Source of the DNA: Morganella morganii
Lineage (GTDB): Bacteria; Pseudomonadota; Gammaproteobacteria; Enterobacterales; Enterobacteriaceae
NCBI RefSeq assembly: GCF_019402645.1
Contig: NZ_VKKS01000001.1
Span: forward strand, 1,426,970-1,490,969
Length of the DNA: 64,000 nt
Direction: 5' to 3'
The translations under genes were made by a program, and so were the position numbers. Shown piece after piece: positions 28,019-37,429 of this stretch. The notes beneath the pieces were generated by a model, which was given only the letters and a program-made list of their open reading frames with translations, was not told where the DNA came from and made no database searches. The first letter of the stretch is position 1. Each line of letters starts with the position of its first letter.

Positions 28019-28465
28019 TTAAAACCCGCCTTCCGGCTTATTCAGAATATGGTCTTCCCAGTTCTGTACTACACTTTCTGTGACAGCAATATGGCGAACG
28101 GTAATGCCTTTCTGATGCATCAGAGATTTGGATCCGCTGATTAACGGGTGCCAGGGTAATAATGGTTTGCCTTCCATTACCAGGCGGTAAGCACAGGTCA
28201 GCGGCAGCCAGGCATCAAATGTCGGCAGGTTTTCCCGCGTAAGTTTGATACAGTCCGGCTCATAACGGAAACGATCTTCATAATGACGACACTGGCAGCT
28301 TTTAATATCCAGCTGGTTGCAGGCCACATCGGTGAAATAGATTTCATCGGTATCTGCGTCCATCAGTTTCTGCAAACAGCATTGCCCGCAGCCATCACAC
28401 AGTGATTCCCACTCTTCATCACTCATTTCATCGAGGGTTTTCACCGTCCAGAATGGTTGAGACAT
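28019..28465 (-). CDS. ycgN: YcgN, UPF0260 cysteine-cluster protein
   Basis: The 148-residue protein belongs to UPF0260. A cysteine-rich cluster CDGCGQCC near residue 23 and further cysteines ([18 protein letters not shown]) suggest metal or Fe-S binding. The biochemical role is unknown. It lies 36 bases downstream of ycgM on the same strand, the same neighbour order as E. coli. Confidence 0.93.
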   Translation of the reverse strand: MSQPFWTVKTLDEMSDEEWESLCDGCGQCCLQKLMDADTDEIYFTDVACNQLDIKSCQCRHYEDRFRYEPDCIKLTRENLPTFDAWLPLTCAYRLVMEGKPLLPWHPLISGSKSLMHQKGITVRHIAVTESVVQNWEDHILNKPEGGF

Positions 28466-28500
28466 GTTCTTTTTTCCTTTTACTTCGTGGCTGACCCGTT

Positions 28501-29157
28501 TCAGATAATCCGCGTGGTCAGCATGTGATCATTTACTGAGATTTTCAGCATATCGCCCGATACCAGCGGCCCGACACCTTCCGGTGTACCGGTCAGGATG
28601 ATATCCCCCGGACGCAGCGTGAAATAGCGGGACATATAGCTTATCAGTGGTATAACCGGCGTCAGCATTTCGCGGGTGTTCCCCTGCTGGCGCAATTCAT
28701 TATTGACTGTCAGGCTCAGGGTGACATTCTGAGGATCCGGGAATTCATTGACCGGAATAAACCCAGACACCGGTGCAGAACCGTCAAATGCCTTGCTTTT
28801 TTCCCACGGCTGCCCGGCGGCCTTTAATTTCATCTGCACATCACGCAGCGTTAAATCCAGCGCGACACCAAACCCTGCGATAGCACGGGCACAGCGATCT
28901 TCATTAGCCTGTTTCAGCGGCGCGCCGATCAGAACCGCCAGTTCGGTTTCATGGTGTACTTCACCGAACTCTTTCGGAATGGCAACCGGCTGACGCAGAT
29001 CGCACAGTGCCGTTTCAGGTTTAATAAAAAGAAGGGGTTCCGCAGATGCCTGTGATTTCATCTCCGCAACATGCTTTGCATAATTCAGCCCCACACATAC
29101 CACTTTCCCGACCGGAAAATCCAGGAGAGCGCCCTGCCAGTCACGATGCTGATACAT
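28501..29157 (-). CDS. ycgM: YcgM, fumarylacetoacetate hydrolase family protein
   Basis: The 218 residues match YcgM, a small FAH-family hydrolase/decarboxylase; relatives act as acylpyruvases or oxaloacetate decarboxylases. Visible are [12 protein letters not shown], the metal-ligand region [13 protein letters not shown] (Glu-x-Glu) and the C-terminal [15 protein letters not shown]. The substrate is not established from sequence. It is part of a minus-strand run with the transglycosylase gene upstream and ycgN downstream. Confidence 0.94.
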   Translation of the reverse strand: MYQHRDWQGALLDFPVGKVVCVGLNYAKHVAEMKSQASAEPLLFIKPETALCDLRQPVAIPKEFGEVHHETELAVLIGAPLKQANEDRCARAIAGFGVALDLTLRDVQMKLKAAGQPWEKSKAFDGSAPVSGFIPVNEFPDPQNVTLSLTVNNELRQQGNTREMLTPVIPLISYMSRYFTLRPGDIILTGTPEGVGPLVSGDMLKISVNDHMLTTRII

Positions 29158-29191
29158 AGTTTTACCCCTTTAATTTATTATTCTGATGACA

Positions 29192-30286
29192 TCAGCGGAT
29201 TTCCGCCCCGACATTATCCGCCATCAGTGAAACACTGAGTGCGAAGAAATACGAGCGGTTCCAGTGCATGATGGTGATAAAGTTCTGCGTGACCAGATAC
29301 ACCCGTTCCTGCTTATCTTCCGGTACGACTAACCACATAGGGGTGTTTTCCGGCAGATTTGCCTGCGCCGGGATCACCACACCCAGCGCTTTCCATTGCG
29401 CCGGTGTTTTGCTCTGGTTTTTCTTTGTACCTTCAATGCTGCGGTCAAATCCGGCAGGAACAGACACTTCATATCCCCACGGCAACCCTTTTACCCAGCC
29501 TTCTGTGGCCAGATAGTTCGCGGTGGAAGCAAACACATCCGCTTTGTTATTCCAGATATCCACCATACCGTCGCCGTCACCATCCACCGCATAGGTCAGA
29601 TAGCTGGCCGGCATAAACTGGTTTTGCCCCATAGCACCGGCCCAGGAGCCTTTCAGCTGCTGATCCGGCGGGATATGGCCCTGATCGATAATCTGTAATG
29701 CCGCCATAAACTGTTTGACAAACATCTCTTCACGGCGGCCTTCAAAGGCCAGCGTTGCCAGAGCGGAAATCACATCTTCTTTACCCTGATAACGGCCGAA
29801 ACCGCTTTCCAGCCCCCACAGGGAGACAATATATTCCCGTGGTACGCCGTAATGCTGACTGATACCGGATAACAGAGCCGCATTAGCATCATACTGTTTT
29901 ACCGCTGCGCTGACAGCCCCCCCGGTCACCCGGCGGGCCAGGTAATCATCCAGCGTGACTTTTTTCTCCGGCTGGTTTTTATCAGACGTTATAACACGTT
30001 CGATAAAATGAAAATTCTCAAAAGCACGGGTCAGCGTGGATTCTTTAATCCCCTCCTGACGCGCCATCGCTTTCAGCTGTTCAGCATATGCCGGAAATTG
30101 TTCAGCTGTCCGTGAGTCAGCCGGAAATTCCCGCTGTAAATCCGCCACGGACAAATGTGCCGCAGCCGTCTGTTGTGCTGCCGGTGCTCCGGTCAGTAAT
30201 TTTGCCGGTGATACCGGTATCTGAGATGCACTGCATGCCGTCAGCGATGCCGTAATTATCACGGTACTTAATAATGTCAGGCGCAT
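29192..30286 (-). CDS. Lytic murein transglycosylase, MltB-like lipoprotein
   Basis: The 364-residue product begins with a lipoprotein signal (LTAC lipobox near residue 18). It contains the MltB-type GH103 transglycosylase domain: ALLSGISQHYGVPREYIVSL, catalytic Glu in WGLESGFGRYQG, then GSWAGAMGQNQFMPASY and DGDGDGMVDIWN. It cleaves peptidoglycan glycan strands with formation of anhydromuropeptides, acting at the periplasmic face of the outer membrane. It resembles the DUF/TIGR02283 branch rather than E. coli MltB itself. E. coli lacks it between ycgM and ycgL. Confidence 0.9.
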   Translation of the reverse strand: MRLTLLSTVIITASLTACSASQIPVSPAKLLTGAPAAQQTAAAHLSVADLQREFPADSRTAEQFPAYAEQLKAMARQEGIKESTLTRAFENFHFIERVITSDKNQPEKKVTLDDYLARRVTGGAVSAAVKQYDANAALLSGISQHYGVPREYIVSLWGLESGFGRYQGKEDVISALATLAFEGRREEMFVKQFMAALQIIDQGHIPPDQQLKGSWAGAMGQNQFMPASYLTYAVDGDGDGMVDIWNNKADVFASTANYLATEGWVKGLPWGYEVSVPAGFDRSIEGTKKNQSKTPAQWKALGVVIPAQANLPENTPMWLVVPEDKQERVYLVTQNFITIMHWNRSYFFALSVSLMADNVGAEIR

Positions 30287-30328
30287 AGCGATATCCTTTC
30301 TGTTCTGTTTATTCCGCAGGGATTATTA

Positions 30329-30613
30329 TTAGGATTTATCCTGAATATTCAGTGTATCCCGGTATTCTGATAACAGATCTTCCACCGGTGGCGGGAACTG
30401 CAGATAATAACCGGCATCAGTCAGTTCCTGTCTGACTTTTTCAATGTCCGCATTGGCCAGTTTATCGCGGTTTGCAAGGTTGATCAGCATGCTGAAGACA
30501 GGATTGCCGAAACTTTTCAGCAACTCTTCCGGTACACGGGAAAAATCATCTTTCTTTTCGATGAACAAATAGGTTTGATCGCGGTTCGGACTTCTGTAAA
30601 TTGCACACAACAT
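30329..30613 (-). CDS. ycgL: YcgL domain protein
   Basis: The 94 residues ([20 protein letters not shown]) match the compact alpha/beta YcgL family, which is conserved next to the min operon in gammaproteobacteria. Function is not established; proposed links to RNA handling exist for relatives, but the sequence does not show this. The start at 30613 is preferred over an upstream ATG at 30661 by homology. It is divergent from minC. Confidence 0.9.
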   Translation of the reverse strand: MLCAIYRSPNRDQTYLFIEKKDDFSRVPEELLKSFGNPVFSMLINLANRDKLANADIEKVRQELTDAGYYLQFPPPVEDLLSEYRDTLNIQDKS

Positions 30614-30772
30614 TGGAATTATCCCGTTTAAATCAAATCGTGACTTGCCAGTAAATGGCACTGACTATAACATGCTATTGTTTTTGATAATATCGTTAGC
30701 CGGCATTGCGTCGCCGCAATGCAATTTATATATGGCTGAATAGCGGGCCGCTAATTATACTGAGTCGGACAG

Positions 30773-31489
30773 ATGTCACCATCGCCAATTGATCTTAAAG
30801 GCAGTAACTTCACACTTTCGGTTCTTCATCTGAATAATGAGGATCCTCAGATTATTGAACAGGCTGTGCGCGAAAAAGTCAGCCAGGCGCCTGCCTTTTT
30901 CCGGAATGCCCCTGTTGTGCTGAATATCAGTCAGATTTCATCCGGCGCAAACCTGAAACTGATCTGCCGTGCCGTGACCGATGCCGGTTTGCGGATTGTC
31001 GGGATCAGCGGCTGTCAGGATGAGAAAATGCGCAAGGCAGCAACCCGCAGCGGACTTCCGCTGCTCAACGAGGGTAAAAGTGCCCGCGCTGCTGAACCGG
31101 ATACACCGGAACCTGAAGCCCCGGCAGTGTCTTCCCCTGCCGCGGCGGACTCCCCCTGCCGGAAGACCCGGCTGATTAATGTGCCTGTCCGCTCCGGTCA
31201 GCGCATTTATGCCCCGAACAGTGACCTTATCGTGACCGCCAATGTCAGTGCGGGCGCGGAACTCATTGCGGACGGCAATATACATATTTACGGGCTGATG
31301 CGCGGACGTGTGTTAGCCGGCGCGGCAGGTGATACAGAAAGCCGGATTTTCTGCACCCATCTGCATGCGGAACTGATTTCTATCGCCGGACAATATTGGC
31401 TGAGTGATCAAATCCCGGCCGAATTTGCCGGGAAAGCAGCCAAACTCAGTCTGGTTAATAATGAACTCACTATCAACAATCTAATATAG
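30773..31489 (+). CDS. minC: Septum site-determining protein MinC
   Basis: MinC inhibits FtsZ ring assembly away from mid-cell. The 238 residues have the usual two parts: an N-terminal FtsZ-inhibitory domain (about 1-105) and a C-terminal beta-helix (about 135-238, with [20 protein letters not shown] and [10 protein letters not shown]) that binds MinD and FtsZ. They are joined by a Pro/Ala-rich linker ([11 protein letters not shown]) a little longer than in E. coli. It is first in minCDE, with minD 22 bases downstream. Confidence 0.97.
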   Translation: MSPSPIDLKGSNFTLSVLHLNNEDPQIIEQAVREKVSQAPAFFRNAPVVLNISQISSGANLKLICRAVTDAGLRIVGISGCQDEKMRKAATRSGLPLLNEGKSARAAEPDTPEPEAPAVSSPAAADSPCRKTRLINVPVRSGQRIYAPNSDLIVTANVSAGAELIADGNIHIYGLMRGRVLAGAAGDTESRIFCTHLHAELISIAGQYWLSDQIPAEFAGKAAKLSLVNNELTINNLI

Positions 31490-31511
31490 ACCTTTAACAA
31501 GGAATAATTCC

Positions 31512-32324
31512 ATGGCACGCATTTTAGTTGTGACTTCAGGTAAAGGTGGCGTAGGCAAAACCACTTCCAGCGCGGCCATAGCGACCGGCCTTGCCCAGAA
31601 AGGAAAGAAAACCGTTGTGATCGATTTTGATATCGGTCTGCGTAACCTTGACTTAATCATGGGGTGTGAGCGTCGTGTCGTGTATGATTTCGTGAACGTT
31701 ATTCAGGGCGATGCCACACTGAATCAGGCACTTATCAAAGATAAGAGGACTGAGAATTTATTTATTCTGCCGGCTTCACAGACCCGCGATAAAGATGCAC
31801 TGACCCGCGAAGGCGTAGAGAAAGTGCTGAATGAGTTAGGTGAGATGGAATTTGATTTCATCATCTGTGACTCTCCGGCAGGGATTGAGAGCGGCGCACT
31901 GATGGCGCTCTATTTTGCTGATGAAGCGATCATTACCACTAACCCTGAAGTTTCATCTGTCCGTGACTCTGACCGTATTCTCGGGATCCTGTCATCCAAA
32001 TCCCGCCGTGCGGAACAAGGACAGGAGCCGATTAAAGAGCATCTGCTGCTTACCCGTTACAATCCGGGCCGCGTCAGCCGTGGTGATATGCTGAGTATGG
32101 AAGATGTGCTGGAAATCCTGTGCATCCCGCTTATCGGTGTGATTCCGGAAGATCAGTCTGTCCTGCGTTCATCCAACCAGGGTGAGCCGGTTATTCTGGA
32201 TCAGGAATCTGATGCCGGTAAGGCTTATGACGATACCGTTGCCCGTATTCTGGGTGAGGATCGTCCTTTCCGTTTCATTGAGGAAGAGAAAAAAGGTTTC
32301 TTAAAACGCTTATTCGGGGGGTAA
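31512..32324 (+). CDS. minD: Septum site-determining ATPase MinD
   Basis: MinD is the membrane-cycling ATPase that recruits MinC and oscillates with MinE. The 270 residues are the E. coli length. The deviant Walker A motif GKGGVGKTT is near residue 10, FDIGLRNLD follows, and FIICDSPAGIESGA is Walker B. The C-terminal amphipathic membrane-targeting helix (EEKKGFLKRLFGG) is intact. RBS AAGGAATAATT precedes the ATG. Confidence 0.98.
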   Translation: MARILVVTSGKGGVGKTTSSAAIATGLAQKGKKTVVIDFDIGLRNLDLIMGCERRVVYDFVNVIQGDATLNQALIKDKRTENLFILPASQTRDKDALTREGVEKVLNELGEMEFDFIICDSPAGIESGALMALYFADEAIITTNPEVSSVRDSDRILGILSSKSRRAEQGQEPIKEHLLLTRYNPGRVSRGDMLSMEDVLEILCIPLIGVIPEDQSVLRSSNQGEPVILDQESDAGKAYDDTVARILGEDRPFRFIEEEKKGFLKRLFGG

Positions 32325-32327
32325 ACC

Positions 32328-32621
32328 ATGGCGCTGTTAGACTTCTTCCTGTCGAGAAAAAAACCGACAGCTAATATTGCAAAAGAACGTTTGCAAATCA
32401 TTGTTGCAGAGCGTCGCCGCGGTGAATCTGAACCGAATTACCTTCCGGACCTGAAACGCGATTTACTGGCCGTTATCTGTAAGTATGTTCAGGTCGATCC
32501 GGAGATGCTGTCTGTCCAGTTTGAGCAGAAAGGCGATGATATATCTGTTCTTGAACTGAACGTCACGCTGCCTGAAGGCGATGAAGGCACAAAGAAAGAC
32601 GAGACTGCGAAAAAAGAGTAG
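32328..32621 (+). CDS. minE: Cell division topological specificity factor MinE
   Basis: MinE stimulates MinD ATPase and drives its oscillation. The N-terminal anti-MinCD helix (residues about 2-31, [20 protein letters not shown]) and the topological-specificity domain (about 36-88) are conserved. At 97 residues it is about nine longer than E. coli MinE, because of a charged tail ([13 protein letters not shown]). It starts 3 bases after the minD stop. Confidence 0.97.
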   Translation: MALLDFFLSRKKPTANIAKERLQIIVAERRRGESEPNYLPDLKRDLLAVICKYVQVDPEMLSVQFEQKGDDISVLELNVTLPEGDEGTKKDETAKKE

Positions 32622-32640
32622 TTTCCGTGACTGACTGATA

Positions 32641-32670
32641 ACACGGCGGTATACCCCGCCGTGTTTTTTT
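32641..32670 (+). terminator. terminator of the minCDE operon
   Basis: Stem ACACGGCGG / CCGCCGTGT with a 6-base loop followed by seven T residues. Confidence 0.9.
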
Positions 32671-32674
32671 GCCT

Positions 32675-33820
32675 TTATTTCCCGCCGGCGGCTCCGGCTT
32701 CAATAGCGGTAACCACCTCTGCCAGCGCACTTTCCAGCAAGGGTTTACGCCAGCCGCTCAGCAGCTCCGGCTCTTCGGATGATGTTCTGAATCCCCACAC
32801 TTTATTCAGATACTGGTTTATCTGACGGCGTGACGCCAGCAGTTCCGGACTGAATTGTTCCGCTTCACTCAGCTCAGTAATGCGCGTTTTAATCGCCTTA
32901 AAGGTTTTGCGGTATAAAGGATGATCGGACACATTTTCCACCGGTACCGGATAACCTGCTTCATCCGATGTGCGGCTCTCTTCCGTTAACGCCAGCAGGC
33001 GTCTGCCGTGACAACGGATTTCCTGTCCGGTCAGCCCCAGTCCGTCCAGCTCTCCCAGCGAGGTTGGCATATAGCGGGCCACTTTCCACAGATGTTCTTC
33101 ACGCACCACAAAGTTAACTGCCATATCGCGCTGACGCGCCTGTTCCAGCCGCCATTGCGCCAATTTCTGTAAGCAGGCCAGTTGCTGGGGGCGCAGTTGC
33201 GCGGCACCGCTGAAATCACGGTAGGCTTCCGCCGGGTCAGTCTGGGAAATACGGCGCTGCGCCATCATCGCGCATTCTTCTTCCGCGGACGCCAGATAAC
33301 CGGCCGCACGCACTTTTTCTGTCAGTTTTTCCGCCATCGGCAGCAGGTAATACACATCCGCAGCGGCATATTCACACTGTTTTTCTGTCAGCGGACGTGC
33401 CAGCCAGTCAGTCCGGGATTCACTTTTATCCAGGGTGATGCCGAGGTAGGTTTCCACCAGCGTGGCAAAACCGCAGGAGAGCGGATGTCCGGTAAACGCG
33501 GCCAGCACCTGAGTATCCACCAGCGGCCGGGGTACACAGCCCATGCTGTTGAAAAAGACTTCGATATCCTCACTGCCTGCATGGAGATATTTGATCATGT
33601 CCGGAACAGTCAGTAATGTCTTCAGCGGTGTCCAGTCAGTGATCCCCAGCGGATCGACCAGTGCGAGATGCTCCCCGTCATAAAGCTGAACCAGACCGGG
33701 ATGCGGATAATAAGTCCGGATCCGGACAAATTCGGTGTCCAGTGCAAGATAAGGTTTGCCTGTAACCTGTTCACAATAGGCGGCAAGGTGTGTATCGCTG
33801 GTAATCAACTGATAATTCAA
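32675..33820 (-). CDS. rnd: Ribonuclease D
   Basis: RNase D is a 3'-5' exoribonuclease that trims tRNA precursors and other stable RNAs. The 381-residue product (E. coli 375) has the DEDD motifs: Exo I LDTEFVR near residue 29, Exo II HAGSEDIEVF near 82 and Exo III YAAADVYYLLP near 151, followed by one clear HRDC domain and a helical C-terminus. The start is TTG (MNYQLI), as for E. coli rnd, where UUG initiation is known to limit expression. fadD lies upstream on the same strand. Confidence 0.96.
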   Translation of the reverse strand: MNYQLITSDTHLAAYCEQVTGKPYLALDTEFVRIRTYYPHPGLVQLYDGEHLALVDPLGITDWTPLKTLLTVPDMIKYLHAGSEDIEVFFNSMGCVPRPLVDTQVLAAFTGHPLSCGFATLVETYLGITLDKSESRTDWLARPLTEKQCEYAAADVYYLLPMAEKLTEKVRAAGYLASAEEECAMMAQRRISQTDPAEAYRDFSGAAQLRPQQLACLQKLAQWRLEQARQRDMAVNFVVREEHLWKVARYMPTSLGELDGLGLTGQEIRCHGRRLLALTEESRTSDEAGYPVPVENVSDHPLYRKTFKAIKTRITELSEAEQFSPELLASRRQINQYLNKVWGFRTSSEEPELLSGWRKPLLESALAEVVTAIEAGAAGGK

Positions 33821-33928
33821 AACAACTTCTCTTAGTCTTTGACGACGTGGTTAAGTGATGTGATACAGAATAATTCAACAGATCAGGATAATTCAATCAA
33901 TAGTCATAACAAGACCGATAATAATAAC

Positions 33929-33944
33929 GCCGGTAAATACCGGC
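33929..33944 (-). terminator. weak terminator after fadD
   Basis: GCCGGTA / TACCGGC arms with a two-base minimal loop, followed on the minus strand by GTTATTATTAT. It is AT-rich rather than a true T run, so readthrough into rnd is possible. Confidence 0.4.
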
Positions 33945-33971
33945 GCTATTATTCTGAAGCCTGATGCGGTG

Positions 33972-35663
33972 TCATGCAACCGGCTGAACATCCGTTTTGT
34001 GCTTTTCCTCATTACGCAGCTCACGGCGCAGAATTTTGCCCACATTGGATTTCGGTAATTCATCACGGAACTCAATAAGTTTCGGGACTTTATAGCCCGT
34101 CAGATAGCGGCGGCAATGCAGACGCAGATCATCTTCCGTCAGTGATTTATCTTTGCGGACAACAAAAATCTTCACGGTTTCGCCGGAGCTTTCACTCTCC
34201 ACACCGATAGCGGCACACTCCAGCACAGCCGGATGCAGCATCACCGCATCCTCGACTTCGTTCGGATAGACGTTGAAGCCGGAAACCAGAATCATATCTT
34301 TTTTGCGGTCCACAATGTGCAGAAAACCGTCTTCATCAAACTGCGCGATATCCCCGGTGGCAACCCAGCCATCTTTCAGTACTTCAGCTGTGGCATCCGG
34401 GCGGTTCCAGTACCCTTTCATTACCTGAGGACCACGAACCCACATTTCGCCCGGCTGCCCTTCCTGTACATCCTTTCCGTCATCGTCCAGCAGACGGATG
34501 TCAGTGGATGGCACCGGAAAACCGATACTGCCGCTGTAACTTTTCAGGTTATGCGGGTTACCTGCCACCAGCGGGGAGCACTCTGTCAGCCCGTAGCCTT
34601 CCAGCAGATGTTTGCCGGTCAGTTTTTCCCAGTTTTCCGCGACGGCTTTCTGCACCGGCATGCCACCGCCGACAGAGAGATTCAGTGTGGAAAAGTCGAG
34701 CTTGTGAAACTCCGGATTGTTGACCCAGGCATTAAACAGCGTGTTTACCCCGGTGATCGCCGTAAACGGGTATTTGCTCAGCTCTTTGATAGTCCCGCTG
34801 ACATCCCGCGGGTTAGTGATAAGCAGGTTACGGCCGCCGATTTCAATAAACAGCAGGCAGTTCACCGTCAGTGCAAATACATGGTACAGGGGCAGCGCTG
34901 TGACAATCAGTTCTTTGCCGACATTCAGTTCCGGAATATACGCCGCCCGCGCCTGCTCGAGGTTCGCCAGCATATTGCGGTGAGTCAGCATCGCGCCTTT
35001 GGCCACACCGGTAGTGCCGCCGGTATATTGCAGAAATGCCAGATCTTCGCGGCGGATCTCCGGTTTGACATACTGCATACGGTAGCCCTGATGGATAGCG
35101 CGGCGGAACGAGAAAGCATCCGGCAGGTTATATTTCGGTACCAGGCGTTTGATATATTTGACCACAAAATCCACCAGCGTGGCTTTCGGGCGCGAAAGCT
35201 GATCACCCATACGGGTCAGGATCACATGACGGATTGAGGTGTTATAAACGATTTTTTCGAGGGTGTGCGCAAAATTGGAGACAATCACAATCGCGGTACA
35301 GCCGCTGTCATTTAGCTGATGTTCTAACTCTCTTGGTGTATAGAGGGGGTTAACGTTCACCACTACCATCCCTGCCCGCAGGATCCCGAACAGGGCTATC
35401 GGGTATTGCAGTAAGTTCGGCATCATCAGTGCAATGCGATCCCCTTTTTTCAGCCCCAGTCCGTTTTGCAGATAAGCGGCAAATGCACGGCTTCGCTCTT
35501 CCAGTTTCCGGTAGGTCATCACCTCGCCCATATTGATAAAGGCGGGCTGGTCCGCAAAGCGCGATACCGCATTTTCCAGCATCTCTGCCATAGAGGCATA
35601 GGTGTCAGGATTGATATCTGCCGGGACATCTTCCGGATAGTGTTTAAGCCAGACTCTTTCCAA
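33972..35663 (-). CDS. fadD: Long-chain fatty acyl-CoA synthetase
   Basis: FadD activates imported fatty acids to acyl-CoA with ATP at the inner face of the membrane. The 563 residues (E. coli 561) contain the AMP-binding signature [14 protein letters not shown] near residue 213 and the FACS motif [20 protein letters not shown] near 430, followed by [14 protein letters not shown]. The start is TTG ([10 protein letters not shown]), as in E. coli, with AGGAGTAAAACC upstream. Gene order slp-type lipoprotein, fadD, rnd matches E. coli. Confidence 0.97.
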   Translation of the reverse strand: MERVWLKHYPEDVPADINPDTYASMAEMLENAVSRFADQPAFINMGEVMTYRKLEERSRAFAAYLQNGLGLKKGDRIALMMPNLLQYPIALFGILRAGMVVVNVNPLYTPRELEHQLNDSGCTAIVIVSNFAHTLEKIVYNTSIRHVILTRMGDQLSRPKATLVDFVVKYIKRLVPKYNLPDAFSFRRAIHQGYRMQYVKPEIRREDLAFLQYTGGTTGVAKGAMLTHRNMLANLEQARAAYIPELNVGKELIVTALPLYHVFALTVNCLLFIEIGGRNLLITNPRDVSGTIKELSKYPFTAITGVNTLFNAWVNNPEFHKLDFSTLNLSVGGGMPVQKAVAENWEKLTGKHLLEGYGLTECSPLVAGNPHNLKSYSGSIGFPVPSTDIRLLDDDGKDVQEGQPGEMWVRGPQVMKGYWNRPDATAEVLKDGWVATGDIAQFDEDGFLHIVDRKKDMILVSGFNVYPNEVEDAVMLHPAVLECAAIGVESESSGETVKIFVVRKDKSLTEDDLRLHCRRYLTGYKVPKLIEFRDELPKSNVGKILRRELRNEEKHKTDVQPVA

Positions 35664-35967
35664 GGTTTTACTCCTGATTATTGCTGCTCATCTCATGACC
35701 CGCCGATGTTAACAAAATATTTACATAAATAAAGTATTTACATAAAACGGCGTTTTCGGATAATTTTTCTGTTTCAGGTTGAGAGTCACATCACTAATTT
35801 GTTTTATAAAGCCAGATAACAATCGAGGCGGCAAATGCCGCCTCTTATTCTATTCGCTGTAACAAGCTGAGGATAATTACTCCTGCTTATCGTCACGGAC
35901 AGTATTATACACTAAAATACGCGTTTATACTGAACTTTCAGGTTACCTTACCTGCAGTTCCGCGCGA
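35664..35967. other. gap between fadD and yeaY
   Basis: About 300 bases holding the fadD promoter region (AT-rich, with repeated TATTTACATAAA-like words at about 35717-35750) and a hairpin at 35825-35844. No ORF of quality and no FadR-like operator could be recognised by eye. Confidence 0.5.
35825..35844. terminator. perfect hairpin downstream of yeaY
   Basis: GAGGCGGCA / TGCCGCCTC arms with a two-base loop. The plus-strand side has a T-rich flank (TTATTCTATT); the minus-strand side, where yeaY transcripts arrive, does not. A terminator role is possible but ambiguous. Confidence 0.4.
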
Positions 35968-36558
35968 TTACGGTACTAAATAATCCTGCACCACTGCCGG
36001 TCCCGGCGGATAGTACCAGCCACCGCCATAGTAGCCGCCACCGTAATACCCGTTATGCCAGCGCCACGGATCCGGCCCGTACACCGGCGGCGGCATAATC
36101 ACCTGCCGGGCCTGATGCCAGCGCTGAAAACCGGTGACATCAATCACCGGGAATGTGTAGGCAACGTCGCCGATCTTCCCGGCTTTTGTGCCGTTCATCA
36201 GCCCGACTACCGTGACATACTGGTCGCGGAAGTTATCCGGTTCCATAAAACTGTTGATCCGGGCATACATACGCCCGGTGATTGTTGAACCGAGGAATGG
36301 TGCACCGGTGCTGTTCAGTGGCATAACCGCGATTTCCAGCTGTGTCATATCCGGCTGATTCTGCACGCTCAGTACCCGCCCGCCGAAACGCGCTTCCATT
36401 CCTTTATAAGCCTGCGGCGCTTTCTGAACGGCCTGAAAATCCGTCAGCATCGTGGTGCCGCTGCCTTTAATGGACTCCGGTACTGTGGCGCAACCGGTCA
36501 GCGCCAGCGATATAATCACAACACCATACTTCAGACTGCTCCGTAAGTGATTCATCAT
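35968..36558 (-). CDS. yeaY: Slp-family outer-membrane lipoprotein
   Basis: The 196-residue product has a lipoprotein signal with lipobox LTGC near residue 20 and the Slp domain (KAPQAYKGMEARFGGRVLSV, then YVTVVGLMNGTKAGKIGD). The tail is rich in Gly, Tyr, Trp and Pro (YYGGGYYGGGWYYPPG), as in E. coli YeaY. Slp-type lipoproteins respond to starvation or envelope stress; the precise role is unknown. ATG-ATG start: the second ATG is equally possible. It sits between tsaB and fadD, as in E. coli. Confidence 0.93.
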   Translation of the reverse strand: MMNHLRSSLKYGVVIISLALTGCATVPESIKGSGTTMLTDFQAVQKAPQAYKGMEARFGGRVLSVQNQPDMTQLEIAVMPLNSTGAPFLGSTITGRMYARINSFMEPDNFRDQYVTVVGLMNGTKAGKIGDVAYTFPVIDVTGFQRWHQARQVIMPPPVYGPDPWRWHNGYYGGGYYGGGWYYPPGPAVVQDYLVP

Positions 36559-36643
36559 GATATGAGCTCCTGTGGCGGATAGTATCCATTTATTGTGACT
36601 GATGATTGCTGATTCAACAATTGACGCCGGCTATTTTTTTACG

Positions 36644-37345
36644 TTATTCCCGGCCCGGTAATTTCTTCCAGGTCACTTCGTTACGCAGATATACCGGTTC
36701 CGCAGATTCCGGGGCGGAGGTTTCCCCGCGGCGTAATGCATTCAGTGCATGCGGCAACATATCCTGTGCATGCGGCAGGGTAATCTCTGTCATCCGCGTG
36801 GTCAGCGTCAGCGCTTCCTGCATCTGAGGATACGCCGCCCAGCCGGTACCTGCCAGTCCCCATTCACCGGTAAGTACGGCACAACAGGTGGTAAAATCAG
36901 ACGGTTTCAGAACCGCTTCCGCCTGTTCCTGCCGGAAAATGCCCTGCTCATCCCGGACATACGCCGCGCAGTACACTTCATCCATACGGGCATCGATGGC
37001 GACCAGGACACGGGTTAGCCCGGTGGTACGAAAAACGCCTTCTGCCATGGTTTCCAGTGATGAGACGCCGATCATCGGCAGTTCAGCGCCCAGCGCCAGC
37101 CCCTGAGCGATTCCGACCCCAATCCGCACGCCGGTAAAGCTGCCGGGTCCCTGACCAAAGGCCAGTGCATCAAGATCGCGGAGAGTGAAATTCTGCTGTG
37201 CCAGCACCGCCTGCACCATCGGCAGTATACGCTGTGTGTGTTCGCGGGGGGTGACAGCAAAACCGGCGGTGATCTCACCATTATTGTAAAGCGCAACAGA
37301 ACAGGCTTCTGTTGCAGTGTCTAAGGCTAAAATTCGGCTGGACAT
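36644..37345 (-). CDS. tsaB: tRNA threonylcarbamoyladenosine biosynthesis protein TsaB
   Basis: TsaB is the scaffold partner of TsaD in the complex that makes the t6A37 modification of ANN-decoding tRNAs. The 233 residues (E. coli 231) show the ASKHA N-terminal motif [15 protein letters not shown] and the conserved [20 protein letters not shown] near residue 65. TsaB itself is catalytically inactive. It lies downstream of yoaA on the same strand, the E. coli arrangement. Confidence 0.96.
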   Translation of the reverse strand: MSSRILALDTATEACSVALYNNGEITAGFAVTPREHTQRILPMVQAVLAQQNFTLRDLDALAFGQGPGSFTGVRIGVGIAQGLALGAELPMIGVSSLETMAEGVFRTTGLTRVLVAIDARMDEVYCAAYVRDEQGIFRQEQAEAVLKPSDFTTCCAVLTGEWGLAGTGWAAYPQMQEALTLTTRMTEITLPHAQDMLPHALNALRRGETSAPESAEPVYLRNEVTWKKLPGRE

Positions 37346-37429
37346 GCCATAACTCCGGCAAATAAATAAGGTTTATGGTAACAAAAAAATCACCGCAACA
37401 GTGACTTTTATTGCGAAACGGATTCAATA

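Noticed and set aside
34233-35237. 334-codon ORF on the plus strand
   Set aside because: It lies entirely antisense to fadD, which has strong family motifs; the ORF composition (many His, Gln, Arg) is that of a reverse-strand shadow.
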